A stretch of DNA of 64,000 bases from Bimuria novae-zelandiae CBS 107.79 (Eukaryota; Ascomycota; Dothideomycetes; Pleosporales; Didymosphaeriaceae). Within the stretch, counting starts at the first letter, position 1, and each line of letters begins with the position of its first letter. The notes beneath the pieces are model-generated. The model saw only the letters and a list, made by a program, of their open reading frames with translations, searched no databases and was not told where the DNA came from. Made by a program: the position numbers and the translations under genes. The stretch spans positions 310,001 through 374,000 of the forward strand of contig ML976718.1 of NCBI GenBank assembly GCA_010015655.1, written 5' to 3'. Shown one piece after another: positions 1 through 12,100 of this stretch.

Positions 1-3000
1 TGACAGGAGGAGGAATGTTATGGTACCGATGCTGCACCGCCCAAACAGCTGCTGGTAACCGCTGTAGGGATATGTATGGCGAATCACCAAGAGTCGTGCT
101 GGAGCGCGACGGGATGGCTGAGAGACAACCCAGCCGTGCGCGGAGCAGAGACCACCAGCTCGGCCCGCAATGGAGAGATGCGCAACTAACGTCGCCTAGC
201 GAACGTATGGGAGCACGCTCGCAGCGTGACGGGCACGTTCACCAGCGAGCAGCATGGAAGCAAGGCCCGCTTGTGGCTGTACGGCGGCGCGTCCGTCTGG
301 CATCTGTTCATTACGTGCATGCGAGTACCTCTAGCTCCGGATCTCGATGCGCTCCACCGCGGGACGCATCAAGCAGAGCACCGCTTGTCTGCGGCTGGCG
401 AGAAAGCGAGGCCTTCGCGCAGCTCCTCCATGACGCCTGCTCGAGACCGTAGCTAGACTCGTATCGGACCACCTTGCACCGAACGGGACGACCTGCCTCG
501 CAACTCCGCGCGACAGCTGCCTTCACCGTCCACTCAGGCTCGCAGACGCCGCTGATTGAGCGAGGCGGAGGGGTCACGCCGAATCATGCTCGACGCCTGC
601 AGCAACCTAGCAGTGCATGCATAAGCGGCCGTGGTCATGCATTCACGGCCTTCTATCAAGCCAGCCATATCGTCTGACTCCCAAAGGGCATGGCGCTGCG
701 AGCTCTGGTCAAGCCCACGCCTTTGCCGCAGCAGCCGGATTGAGAAGGTTGACTTCATTACTTCTGGAAAGTAATAGAGGCCCCGGTCGACGTGAATACG
801 AATGCCTGCCCTGTTTGTACTGTACATGCCGCCAACCGCAGCATTATCGATGGACGATCCCCACCTCTGACGGCCAATCTGGGGGCCCACTCTCCAAGCA
901 CAATCCATCCTACCTTGATAGTATATGCATGATCGCAGCTGGACGGCAGTCATAACTGCCCGCTGTTCCGGGCTCGTTCCTACACTATGGGTGGGCCGCC
1001 CATGAGTCGATAGCGTCGAGTCAATCTCTCTGCTCCGTATAGGTCGAGGTGTGAGCGTGAAGCTCGATCCGTGCCACGATGCGTCCCGCGCCGGAGCAGG
1101 GAGTTAGAGAGCCATTCCCTGTGTCTGTGCTCGATCTCCGCCGTCGTACTATGCTTGTATCTCACATCGCTTCCGCACCAGGCGTCAAAGCATCCTAGCG
1201 GGGCCATGCAACGCCATGTCCGTTTCCTACGTCGACATGCCCCGATGGGAGATCCATAATTTGGAAATGGTACCGGATTTTACGTAGATCCCCCAAGATT
1301 GGAGCCAGTATGGGCATGCTCGGACATCCACAATTTTCGAGTGGCAATTTGATAGTCTCTAAATCAGCTCACTCAGCTAGCTTACAATCTCTGGAGCTGG
1401 CGCGGCTTTCGACGCGTCCTCGGGTACTATGTGCGACTGTGGTCCATGTCTCACTTGCAACTTTGTCATCTGAGCTTTCCTGCAGGGTCCCGACATCAAT
1501 CAGGCCAGATTCGGCTGCTTGTACTTTGTGGATCCCATGCACACCCTGGCCTGCGTATTAGTTAGCCTCACAAGTCAGCATACAAAGGAAAGCCAACTTT
1601 GAAGTTTTTCTTCAGGGGCGGTATGTGCATGTACGGATCCACATCGATAATTGCAATCCTCCGCTCGTTTCGCTCTGTCGTTTCTGGACGTGCAGCTGAT
1701 CTGACTTGAACCCAACGGACCGAATGTTTGGTAAATACGCCTCGTGATGGACTTCGACAGGAGGCGCTAATGTCTCCTTGACAATCAACCAGGGTCTTCA
1801 CAGTGGCTTCCGAACGAAACCTTGCAAGGTATAGTAGCAACGGTAATGTTGCTTTCATTGAGCGCGACCTGTTTTGTGAAGTCTCCTTCAGGGTGGGGCA
1901 TCCAAGACAGTGAATAGCAACACAGCGTAAGAGATAGATTGTCGGTGAGTTAGACCATCAGTGGCGGTCAAACAAGGCAGAGGATACAATTCGAATGCTT
2001 GCCATGGTTGAGAGTGGCGCATTGATTCGCAGTCATTTGTCATGTCTCTCGGTTGCTCCCACGTTAGCAAGGGTTTTGTTTGACAGGCGGTTGAAACGGT
2101 CGACAGCGAGTCCCACGGCGACTATTATTCGCCACTAGGTATAACGCCTTGACTGACTTCTCCGCCAGGGCTTGGTGATCATCTGATAAGGGTATTGACG
2201 CCAATAGCGGCCAGGCTGAGCCACATTCCTGGGGTATCTCGGAATCCTGAGACACTGTAGCGGCTAGGAGCTCGAAAGATGTGCGTGGGATGTTGCAGGC
2301 AGTCCAATCCTGGTATAAGTTTGTGAAGGCAGACAAGCCCAGGCCAGTCTCTAACGATGGCTGTCTGAAATGTTTCATGTATAGGCAGTATTCCAGTACG
2401 GTACTGGATGACCCTGGCACACACTGCCGGCAACCTTGTAGACTGTAGCACGGCAGTGTCCTTATGGCCCGGGTCGGCTCGAGCAAGCGTTCTGCAACTC
2501 GGGCGTGGTACAACTTTGGCGGTGAGGCGTACCGGACCTGTCCGAGCGTGGAGAGCGTTGGATATGTAGTCGGTGCGGGGAGCTCAATGACGTATGTTCG
2601 CCCTTTGACAGATGTAAGCCGGTGAGAGTAATTGTCTGCGAAACCGAATGGCATGTGATCTGTAGGCCCACAGGGAACATCTGGCCAATCATGGTCACAG
2701 AGATGTCGAAGCTAATCCTATCAGCGGCACTGTCAAAGTCCATGTCTACATGGAAGGCGCGGTGAAGGCTATCATTCCTTCCACTTCTTGTTCAGTGTAA
2801 CCTGGATGCTCGAAGCTGATCGACCAGAAGCGAGCGGCTTGCAACGGGTGCCGGCCTGTGCTGTGGGGCTAGATTGGCTTCTGCATGTTCCCGGCTCAAG
2901 ATCCAGATGTCTGAAGCGAAGAAATCCCCTCAAAATAACAAGTAGTATCCACTTTCAGGAGGGTGTGGCGGGGCAAGAGCGTCTGTGTTGAGCTGAGCGC

Positions 3001-3919
3001 AGCGAATGGAAAGAAAGAAGACCCTCTCTCCTGCCCGTCCACGAAGGTCATCGGCCATTGGTCATGTGCACGAATAGTGATTATAGAGGAAAGGTAGTGT
3101 TGCAAAGTTGCGTCAGGGTTCACCGTTCGTGCCTTCCACACTGGTCGTCTAACTGCTTCATGCTGGGTGCACCTTTAATTGGACCCGTAAGCGCTTCAAC
3201 CAGGCAGCGTTGTCCACCCGAGCAGTGCATAGAGATACCTCTAATCTGGAATGGAGAGAGTGATGTTACGTCTTAGGGAAAGGAATTGACGCGGGTTGAA
3301 CATGAGCTGGGCTAGCTGCAGTGCGTGATCAAGAGCTGCATGCTGGTAAACAGTCGCCGACCTGATCCACTTTGTAACAGCTCCGGGTTCTGTGTCCGGA
3401 AGACGGGAATGTTGATGCTCGTAGAACTCACGTTCCAGTGGAGATCGAGGTCCATTGTCGTCCGCAGACCGGTGGACCAATGGACATGTTCACGGTTCGT
3501 TCGCTTCGAAGAAAACCAGTTTTGCATACCTAGACTGCGTCTTTGCAGGGTATGAATTGGGCTTCATGACGGTAGGTAGTGGTTCGAAATTGAGTCACTG
3601 CTACGACAAAACTAACAGCTGAGTTTCTCCATAGTCGACTAATTATCCGTCAACCGGAGCCATACATTACATTGAGGCGCTACCTACGCTCTAAAAAAAA
3701 ATGCAAGCATGCCCGTACTTTAGGCCTCGAAGCAAAGCTCGGACGTGTCCCAGCTTAGTTCTCGCTAGTGATATTCTAGCTGCGCAAGGCTTTGTCAGAA
3801 ATTCGATTCCTCGGGCCGTCCATCCTTCAATTACCGCTCGCTAAGCACTTCATTCTCGAAGTGCGCGAAATGAATCCTGTAGTTTTGTGACCGCATAGGT
3901 CAAACCCGAAGCAATCATC
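1..3919. other. Region without a well supported gene
   Basis: Base composition is ordinary (not AT-saturated), but reading frames on both strands are short and broken, none resembles a family I know, and I could not link them by convincing introns. The only longer frame is listed separately (2064-2654, minus). Two shorter minus frames starting with ATG (1568-1858, 96 codons; 2462-2743) could be pieces of the same unknown gene. The stretch may be a decayed gene region or non-coding; I see no transposon ends in it. Confidence 0.5.
2064..2654 (-). CDS. Hypothetical protein, doubtful
   Basis: An uninterrupted 196-codon frame beginning with ATG. Composition is mixed and not obviously low-complexity. 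There is no signal peptide, no membrane segment and no motif I recognise. A second minus frame with its own ATG ends just upstream (2462-2743) and overlaps it in another frame, which would fit a frameshifted or intron-split gene. No splice pair I tried gave a better product. It could be a chance frame. Confidence 0.2.
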   Translation of the reverse strand: MPFGFADNYSHRLTSVKGRTYVIELPAPTTYPTLSTLGQVRYASPPKLYHARVAERLLEPTRAIRTLPCYSLQGCRQCVPGSSSTVLEYCLYMKHFRQPSLETGLGLSAFTNLYQDWTACNIPRTSFELLAATVSQDSEIPQECGSAWPLLASIPLSDDHQALAEKSVKALYLVANNSRRGTRCRPFQPPVKQNPC

Positions 3920-4682
3920 TCACTTGCGTCCAGGGGCAAGACCGGGGACAGCGCTAAAGCGTTCGTCGCGTTCTGTCTTGAACAGTAGCTGGCACCAAAA
4001 CTCTTTGTTGTCCTCGTCGAACCAGGTCCAGAACTTGCCCTCCCGACGGTCGATCTCACGAGCCTGGAGCTTCACTGCGACCGTCTCATAGGGCTCACCA
4101 GCGACAATGAAATATTGATAGTTTGGATCTGGATCCTCAACCTTTTGCTCGTACGCGCTCATGAAGCGCACGCGGGGAACGACACCGGGCGCGATGTCTG
4201 GAAATTGGAACTGGAAGAGGAGTCCGTTTTGGCGGGTGACCGGGTCGCGGACCTTCGTTATCCTATAGCCTGGCCGACCGATCTTGATGACGTTTTTCTT
4301 GACTTGGACACCCGCAAGCAATCCCATCGGCGCGTTGTCATCTTTCTTGCCCTCCCGCTGTTCTTTCGCAGCGCGGCGGGCAAGATTTGTCTGATGCTTC
4401 CTTCCCTGTGTATGAGCCAAGTACGAGCCATCGTTCTGGTGGACGGTCAAGCAAAGGCGGCATTCGAAGCTTCCGACGTGGTTCTTGAAGAAGTAGGGAT
4501 CCTTGTCGAGGTCGATCGTCTCGAGCGCGAGTTTGCGGAGACGTTCGCGACGGTCAGCATTGGTCGCGGACGTGGATGCGACACCTCCACCGCCGAACTT
4601 GGAGCCTGCACGGTTCTGCGCGCATTAGCAGTCTGTCGCAAATAATCTTCAACGATGCTGGAGTGCTTACCTGGTAGTCCAT
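3920..4682 (-). CDS. SF3A2: Splicing factor 3A subunit 2 (SF3a66 / Prp11 / Sap62)
   Basis: Two exons, 4682-4671 and 4615-3920, joined by a 55-nt GT-AG intron in phase 0, give 235 residues. The first exon encodes only four residues (MDYQ), the usual start of this family. Residues 50-80 carry the matrin-type C2H2 zinc finger (FECRLCL, then H-x5-H in HTQGRKH), followed by the conserved region that ends in a short PGLAPGRK tail. Animal SF3A2 has a long proline-rich tail that is absent here, as in yeast Prp11. The protein is a core subunit of SF3a in the 17S U2 snRNP and helps U2 bind the branch site; it acts in the nucleus. It is head-to-head with the tubulin cofactor gene, 309 bp between start codons. 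The identification is secure. Confidence 0.95.
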
Positions 4683-4991
4683 GTCTGCTAAAGAAAGTTT
4701 CTGTCAATCAAACAATATCAAAGTTTGTGCGCGCACCCTGATACTTTGCTCTTAGGATGTATACCTTTGTGTGCGTGATCGTTGGTGGTGCAGCATTGAG
4801 GTCGATCGATGAATGTAGCCACTGGGGAAGCTTAGCGCGCCGCCAAGGCCAGTCACGTGCAACAGGCAGAACCTCCTATGGAAGTCGCGCCCCACCCAAC
4901 TGCACGTTCATAGATATGATACCTTTCTGCTGACGCTTCTACGCTGTAAGACCTTTGAGAGTAGTGTCTGACCAACCGGCTCTCTCGGAAA
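4683..4991. promoter_or_regulatory. Shared divergent promoter, SF3A2 and TBCE
   Basis: These 309 bp separate two divergent start codons, so both promoters and both 5' leaders must lie here. I see no clear TATA box. That fits housekeeping promoters, but no element is assigned. Confidence 0.5.
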
Positions 4992-7035
4992 ATGGCTCAT
5001 CCCAGATCGGCTTTCGACATGGCTACTGAGTTCTACATCGGGAAGCGTCTGTCCTACGATGGCCGGCTGTGCACAGTACGATACCTAGGTGAAGTAAAAG
5101 GAACGAAAGGCGAGTGGCTTGGCGTGGAATGGGACGATCCGACCCGAGGCAAGCACTCTGGTGAGCATGGAGGCGTCAAGTACTTTGAATGTAAGACCAA
5201 TCAGACAACAACGAACATGTCAAGCTTTCCACTTCAAAAATTCGAAGCTGCGGAATTTCAAGCATTAGTATTGCAAAGAACCATCCTGACAGCTATTAGG
5301 TCTCAACAAGAGTTTAACAGCCGGCTCCTTCATTCGACCAGCCCGCAAACCAGACACGCCTCACTCCTTTGCAGAAGCCCTCAAAGCGAAGTATGCCTCA
5401 GACCCGGTCCAGGACCCTGACGTTCACATCGTTTTTGCTACCAAGCCTGGCGATAACGCATTGAAGAAAGATCCTCTGGCCAGGATCAACCAGCCAATCC
5501 GAATCAGCGGGAAAGAGGTGGAAGAAGTTGGTTTCGACAAGATCAGGAAGCAACTTGCACAACTCAGCGAGCTGAAAATTGTTATTCTGGATGGCATGTG
5601 CATGGAGCGAAGTCTTGCGAGAAAGAAGGAGGGAAGCGATGCATGGCCAGAGGGGCTCACCGATGTGAAAGACGCCTGTCCTAAAGCCGTCGAGCTGGAC
5701 CTTAGTAGGAATCTGTTCGAGGAGTGGAGGGAGGTGGCGTCGATCTGTGAGCAGTTAGAGAAGCTAAAGAGCTTGAGAGTTGAGTATGTCTTCCGTATAC
5801 CATACCACTGTCCACGCTAACTTTGCACAGCGGATCCCGCTTCAGAGACACGTCCGTCACCGACACAGAACGCACCCGCTGCCTCAAAGTCTTCGCCAGC
5901 ATCACCGACCTCAAACTCGAGGAGAATCTCCTCCCCTGGGAAGACGTAAGACCCTTCTCCACCACCAAACCCCCTCGCTAACACTCCCAAGCTCGCCCGC
6001 CTAACCCACCTTTTCCCCTCCCTAACCACCTTCTCCGCCTCCTCCAACCTCTACACAACCCTCACCCCGCACCCTCCCAACCCAACCCTCACCTCTCTCA
6101 CCCTCGAAGACAACGCCCTCACTTCCCTTTCCTCCCTCACCCCGCTAACTACCCTCCCCCGTCTCCGCCGCCTCATCCTCAAGCAAAACACCATCTCGAC
6201 CCTCACCACCACCCCCTCCACGAACCCCCCAATCTTCTCACCCACCGTAGAAGAACTAGATCTAACCTACAACGCCATCTCCACCTGGTCCTTCATCGAC
6301 GCCCTCCCGACCTCCTTTCCAGGCCTCACCTCCCTCCGCGTATCCCACAACCCGCTTTACGCCCACCTCCTCGCGCCCGACGGCCGCCCGCTGACCCCCG
6401 AAGACGGGTATATGCTCACTATCGCGCGGCTCGGGCAGCTAAAAACGCTGAACTACAGCCCCATCACGGATAAAGAGCGGCTTAATGCCGAGAGCTATTA
6501 CTTGGGACTGATAGCGAAGGAGCTTGCGTTCGCGGAGGAGGGGGCGGAGGCGGAGGTATTGGGGAGGCATCCACGGTGGGGGGAGCTGTGTGAGGAGTAC
6601 GGGAAGCCGCTTGTGCGGAGGGGGTTCGGGGGTGGGAATCCGAATTCGCTGGCGGCGAGGCTGGTGAGGGTTAGGGCGTACATGGGTGGTGGGAAGATGG
6701 ATGAGGGGGAAGCGAGGGAGGTGGAGATGGAAGTGCCGGGAAGGTGTACGGCGTACACGCTACTCGGCATGGTGGGCAGGGCGTTCGGGGTCAAGCCGAT
6801 GCGGTGCAGATTGGTGTGGGAGACGGGGGACTGGGTTCCTGCGCCGAGAAACATGAAGCAAGATGCAGGATCTGAGTCTGAGTCCGACTACGACTCTGCG
6901 CCCGACGAGAGCGGCGACGAGGAGACGCACGCGCCGAACAGCGTGATGCGCGAGGTGGAAATCCTGCCTGGGACACGCAGCGTGGGGACGTGGATCGAGG
7001 GCATGGAGGCCACCATCAGGGTCGAGCTCCGCTGA
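4992..7035 (+). CDS. TBCE: Tubulin-specific chaperone E (TBCE / Pac2)
   Basis: Four exons: 4992-5190, 5300-5783, 5831-5945 and 5992-7035, all with GT-AG introns (109, 47 and 46 nt), give 613 residues. The acceptor at 5299 was chosen because it restores the conserved C-x-N-x4-TAGSFIRP stretch. The next AG downstream (5319) also splices in frame but drops it. Residues 12-75 form a CAP-Gly domain (GEWLGVEWDDP, then GKHSGEHGG). Leucine-rich repeats occupy roughly 150-400, and the C-terminal 90 residues have the ubiquitin-like fold of TBCE. The protein binds alpha-tubulin and, with cofactors C and D, completes tubulin heterodimer folding in the cytoplasm. An acidic linker (SESESDYDSAPDESGDEE) interrupts the C-terminal domain. 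An alternative start is the ATG at 5022. Its 3' end is 175 bp from the converging RXT2 gene. Confidence 0.93.
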
Positions 7036-7210
7036 GCCGATACGATAGGATAGATTGCGGTGAGAGTGAGATTTCGCCTTTTGCGGCGTCGCGTCTGGTC
7101 TACAGAAAGGAAAAATGGGGTATACAGCAATGAAGACGGCGACCGCTACAATCAAACGCTACAAGCACACAAGCCCTCCAACACCCTTTCGGTGAAGGAA
7201 GATATCCATG

Positions 7211-8732
7211 CTATCGATCCTCCTTATCAGGTTTCCTTCTCTGCCTCGTCGACTTCTTGCCCGTGACCACTGCGTCGTCGTCCTCTTCATCCTTCCCCTT
7301 GCCCAAGTCCTCCTCTAAATTCCACTCTTCGCGATCGTACCAGTCCTCGCCGTCGCTCATCTCACCGAGGTGCGCTTCCGCCTTGGCCATCTTGAGCACC
7401 TCCTGCCGCATGCGCTCGCCTTCCATGATGCCCGTGAACAGTTCTGTGGCTAACCGCGCGACTTCCTCCTGCTTTTGTACATAGGCAAGAAGTAGCAAGC
7501 GGGTGTCTTCGGCTTCGTCGGGCGGGAGTCCCATATCTCGGTCGGGAAGCGCGTCGGTAGGATAGAGAAACATGGGGTGGATTTGGTGGACGGTGCTCGA
7601 GGGTGACAGGGGCGGTGAAGGCGTCAAGGCAGCGTGTGCTCTTGCGCGCGTGGTCATGCGATGCGATGTATTCTGTGAGGCGGTGTCGGAAGCGTCGTCT
7701 GCGCCGTCGACTTGGGCCTGGTCTCCGTTCGTCTGCGCCGCTTCTCCTTCTGCTGCATGTGAGACTCCGTTGGTGCCATTGGTGTGTTCAGCGCCATTCT
7801 GCGTTTCTGTGTGTGATGTTCCGTTCAGCTCGGGCTTGGGGTGTGCTTCGCTGTTCGGCCCCGTGTCTTCCATTTGGACATCGCCGCCAGCGGCCAAGGC
7901 TTCTTGTTTCGCACTCTCGTCTGCAGCTTTCCTGCTCTGCTCAGGGTAGCCGTTCGTAACGCGGCCATTGGTGAGCTCGCGGCCGAAATCATGAAAAGTC
8001 TCACGTCCCAAGGGAGCCAAAGCTTCGGGCACAAAGCTGGGGTCACCCTGGAGCTTATTAAACAATATCTTCGCATGCCGTAGGGCAGTGTTCTCTTTCC
8101 GCGATATAGCAGCTGCTTCCGTGCTGAGATTTGTGAGGTGCTTGGAAGTGTAGGCGACGCTGTACGACGGGTGGGTCGGCAGATCGGCAGCGGAGGTCAA
8201 CGGCGCAAGCAACTCTGTGCGTTCCTGTCAGTTTGTGTGCTTTGAACGCATGGAGGCGCCCTCGCGCACCTTCTAACCGTATGTCGGCGTATGGGTTCTC
8301 CTCGACGGTGGAGAGGTCGTCGTCCTCTTCGTCCTCGTCGCCGACTTCCACCATGTCCCCGTCGGGGTCGTACTTGGGCGGGTTGCGCTGCAGAATGTAC
8401 CTGCGATAGCCGGCATGCTCGATTCTCTGATCCCGGCGTGTTAGTGTGGACCTTGGCGCAAAGCAAAGCCGTGGAAAGACGCACCTTCTTGTACGGACGG
8501 TGGTCTGCCGCCAAATCTGCGTCGCCGGAGCGAGAGTACTGGACTTTGCGCTTCAGACTCTGTTTTTGGTTGCCGTAGCTCGGTATCGTGCCGTCCTCGT
8601 CGGATGCTGCCTAGGTCAGTGAAGAACGGTGAGTACCAGCGCGCGGAGACGCGTACACTCGTCGGGGCGTAATATTCTCCTCTTGATGGAGAAGATTGTG
8701 TCAATAATCTGCTGCTGTTGCGACCCGGCCAT
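7211..8732 (-). CDS. RXT2: Rxt2-like subunit of the Rpd3L histone deacetylase complex
   Basis: Four exons: 8732-8657, 8606-8485, 8426-8270 and 8214-7211 (introns 50, 58 and 55 nt), give 452 residues. The first intron uses donor GTACGC and acceptor GCAG, which keeps the acidic run DESSDEDGTIP in frame. The N-terminal third matches the RXT2_N family: a GNQKQSLKRKVQYSR stretch, an RYILQRNPPKYDPDGDMVE stretch, then NPYADIRLEELLAPLTSAADLP. The middle is low-complexity (Asn, Gly, Thr and Glu rich) and the C-terminus is acidic then basic, as expected for a nuclear scaffold subunit. Rxt2 is a component of the large Rpd3 deacetylase complex that represses transcription. It starts head-to-head with TRAPPC11, 432 bp apart. 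Confidence 0.88.
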
Positions 8733-9164
8733 GGCGAATGCGACTTGGGCTCAACGCCAGTCCAGCTTCTGCGAAAGTTGACCGTCGTGGAACGAGGAAG
8801 CGAACGATGGCGTCAGGGAATACAAATATTAATGCACACGTGGAAGTGACCGGCGATGCAGCTAAATGTGCAAAAGAGGAGCGTTGAGAGACCAAGCGTC
8901 TGGGAGGGGAGGAGAGAAGCCATGGGCCGGCTACCCACGCACAGACAGAGAGGACGGCGCGTTTCCGCCGCGACATCATCAGCCCGCCGCAATCGCCGCC
9001 AATCAGTTTGTTGTCCAGCTTGCGACAGCGACTTTGCACAACACCAAGCTTCTTCCCGTATACCTAGAGCTGCAACGCGCCTGCCCTATTGCAACGGCGA
9101 TTTCGATATATCCACCTCCGCAACGACCCCTCCATGGAGAGGTAGCCACGCCGCCGTCGCCGCC
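8733..9164. promoter_or_regulatory. Shared divergent promoter, RXT2 and TRAPPC11
   Basis: These 432 bp lie between two divergent start codons and must carry both promoters. Frames crossing the interval are not supported as genes. No clear TATA box; no individual site is assigned. Confidence 0.45.
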
Positions 9165-12100
9165 ATGGATGCGTATCCGCCCGAATACGTGCTACACAAC
9201 CTGCCCTTCATTGCGCTCTCCGGCCTGGGAACTGCCCCCGAGCTCGAACCACAGCGGCCCTTGCAAGAGCTGCTGCCCGGCCACGGCACCACTACCACCG
9301 TTCATGCAGAGATACCCGCCGTTACCAACAGCCGCGCGCCGCTGCTGCTGCAAGAGTTCCTGAGCCATGACAGCACAAAGACTCCGTGGGAGGCGCATGG
9401 ACTGGACAGGAGGGAGGTCCTGACCAAGTTCAGGATGCGGGTAGTAGGGAGGGTAGGTCAGGCGCCCCGAGTGGTTCACTGTTGGCATTCAGTGCAGTGT
9501 GCGCCGCCGCTACAGCCAGAGAAGCAGTCGCAGACCACAGGCCGACCACTTTGTTCTCTCTATGGATCGCTCCATTTGGGTCTGCGCTGCGTACTTGCTA
9601 GCTGGCGGAGCTCCTGCCTGAGGCTGACAGTCCAGACGAATGCATACTCATACACCGCAGAACTTCCAATTGCCTCCCAAGAAGGCTGACGCGCCCACCA
9701 CCTCAGAAACGACTCCGTCCGGTAGCCCTACAATTCAAGCCACGATGTCGTGGATATTGCACTCACCGATATCACCACTATCGCCTCGATCGCCCGTCTT
9801 CCCAGATGGCGCCATGACCCCAATATGGATTGCCAAACACCAGGATTACATTCCTTCCGTCTTCGTGGCATTCTTCGACTTCACCACAGACCCAATTACC
9901 AATAGCTTGCATGACAACCACTTGAAGTCGGAAATAACCAAGGTCAAAGAGCAGATACATAGGTCGGGGTACAAGACCAGGTTCGCAGTGGTATTGCTCA
10001 GTGACAAGTCTGTAATTGAGGCACCTGATATCGATGAGCGCTTGAGCAACATACGGCGCAATACTGGCCTGGATCCGAAAACCCAGCTGTTCTTCCTCCC
10101 ACCCTCCTCGCCAGTGGAGCTCCACAGCTTTGTCAGTAACGTGTTGACGACCCTGAAACCCATAAGCATCGAATACTATCGTGATCTTACGAAGCGCGCG
10201 AGGCGTAAGAAGACGCGCGGCACCATTCCTCCACCGACTGCCCCTCCAACCCGGGGTACCTCACAGACTTTGGGCTATCCCGGCTGGGGCTTACGGTATG
10301 AGTTCAAGCTGGGCGTGTTTGCCGAATTCCGACAAGAGATGGACGCCGCCCAGAGACATTACAACATTGCCCTTGACATTCTATTCGGCCCGGAGGGTAT
10401 CTTCGAGACGACTGCAAGCTGGTCGCCGAGATGGGACGAGATCCGTTTACTCGCCGATACAATAGCTCTCAGGCATATCCGCTGCCAAATCTCCAACAAT
10501 TACCTCACTTCGGCCGTACAAACATGGCACAAGTACAAGACCAAGCTCAAGGACGTACTCGATAGGCGCGGCAAGGGCACATCGAACTATGGGTGGGAGG
10601 CGTGGGAGTCAATCTGGGCACAGACTATGGCGCAGTTGATACAGCAAGCAGACTTGAAGATCTTCAAGATCACTGAACCTCTTCCACAATCAGATTTGCT
10701 GCCTAGCGTGGACATGAACCCAGTCTATGCACCGCCTGAGAAACGGTTTCCCACCGGCGAGCGTCTACCACCTTGGGAACTTCTTCATCACGCGGGCTAT
10801 TGGTACAGGTCGGCCGCCGAACATGCGAAACGGAGATATCTGCTAGCGCGGGATATGCCCGAGGAAGACCGCATACCCCCAGGCATGTCGCCTGCCGCCA
10901 AGGTGTCCAACAGGAATCAGGTATACGACCATTACCTGGTTCCCGAACCACATCTAGAGTTTCCCTTACAAGGCGAACCAGGAGGCTTCGAACACTGGAA
11001 AGACATTGCCCGGAAGCTGCATGCTGCGATACAAGAGTTTGAGGCTCGACGCCAATACCGAAAGGTGCATCAGCTGCAGCTTGAGGTTGCTCGGACATTG
11101 CTGCATGCAAAGCAGTTTGAGGAAGCATTCAAGGTGCTGCGACCCCTGTGGGAATCCATGGCGTGGCGGAAAGAGGGGTTCTGGAGCCTTGCTTCGGAAG
11201 TGCTTTGGGGCACGCACGAATGTGCGCTACGAGTAGGGCATGCAGAGACGTATGTTGCTACCGAGTGGGAGCTCAACTCATCTGGTAAGAAATTTGTGGT
11301 GGAAGCACGTTGCCAATGCGCTGACACGTTTAGTCTTCAATGGGAAAGCAAAGTACAAGCACGATATGACGAAATGTCTCGAGCCGTTTCCGCAGGACAC
11401 TTCCAGTGACCACATTGTCGTCGCACTCGACACACAGAGCTACGTCTCGTGCAGTAAGTAACTCTGGGAATTTCAAAACAATGGAGAGACTGACAGTATA
11501 GTCTCTTCAACGTTCGTTTTCATCAAGAACGAAGGCAATGTCGGTGAACCGCTTTCTGCCCAGATCGCCCTTACTTCCTGGGCTAGACGAAATTCAACAC
11601 CGATCACCCTATCCAATTTGGCCTTCCGGTTCAAAGGATGCCTCAGTGAGATACGGCTATCTCACAAATCGGACGAGACGACCTCTGCTAGCGATTCGCA
11701 GCTCATCGACTGCCATCTTGAAGAGCAGACTTCCTCCACAGAAAAGCCGCGATGGTCCGGAAATGCCGACTTAACGCTGCACCCGGGACAAACGAAGGTG
11801 TTCAACTTCCCCATCACCTTCCGCGACTCGGGTGAAGTAGAAGTGATCGGCTCCAAATTTGACATTGAAACAGACCGCTTCGATCTTGTGGTGTCCACGG
11901 ACTCCATGCCGTTCAATAACTCGCTGAAATGGTGGATACCATCAGGAACTACCATGAAACAGCGGAAATTACAAACGGGCTCTGGGTCGACCGTGAAGGT
12001 CTTGCCCAAACCGCCAAAGATGGAGATCCGTCTCCCCAACATGCTAGACCACTACTACACTGATGAGCCCGTCACACTCGCCATGGAGATATTCAACAAA

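Noticed and set aside
7572..7959. Two overlapping plus frames rich in Ser, Cys and Arg
   Set aside because: Shadows of the low-complexity part of RXT2 on the opposite strand.
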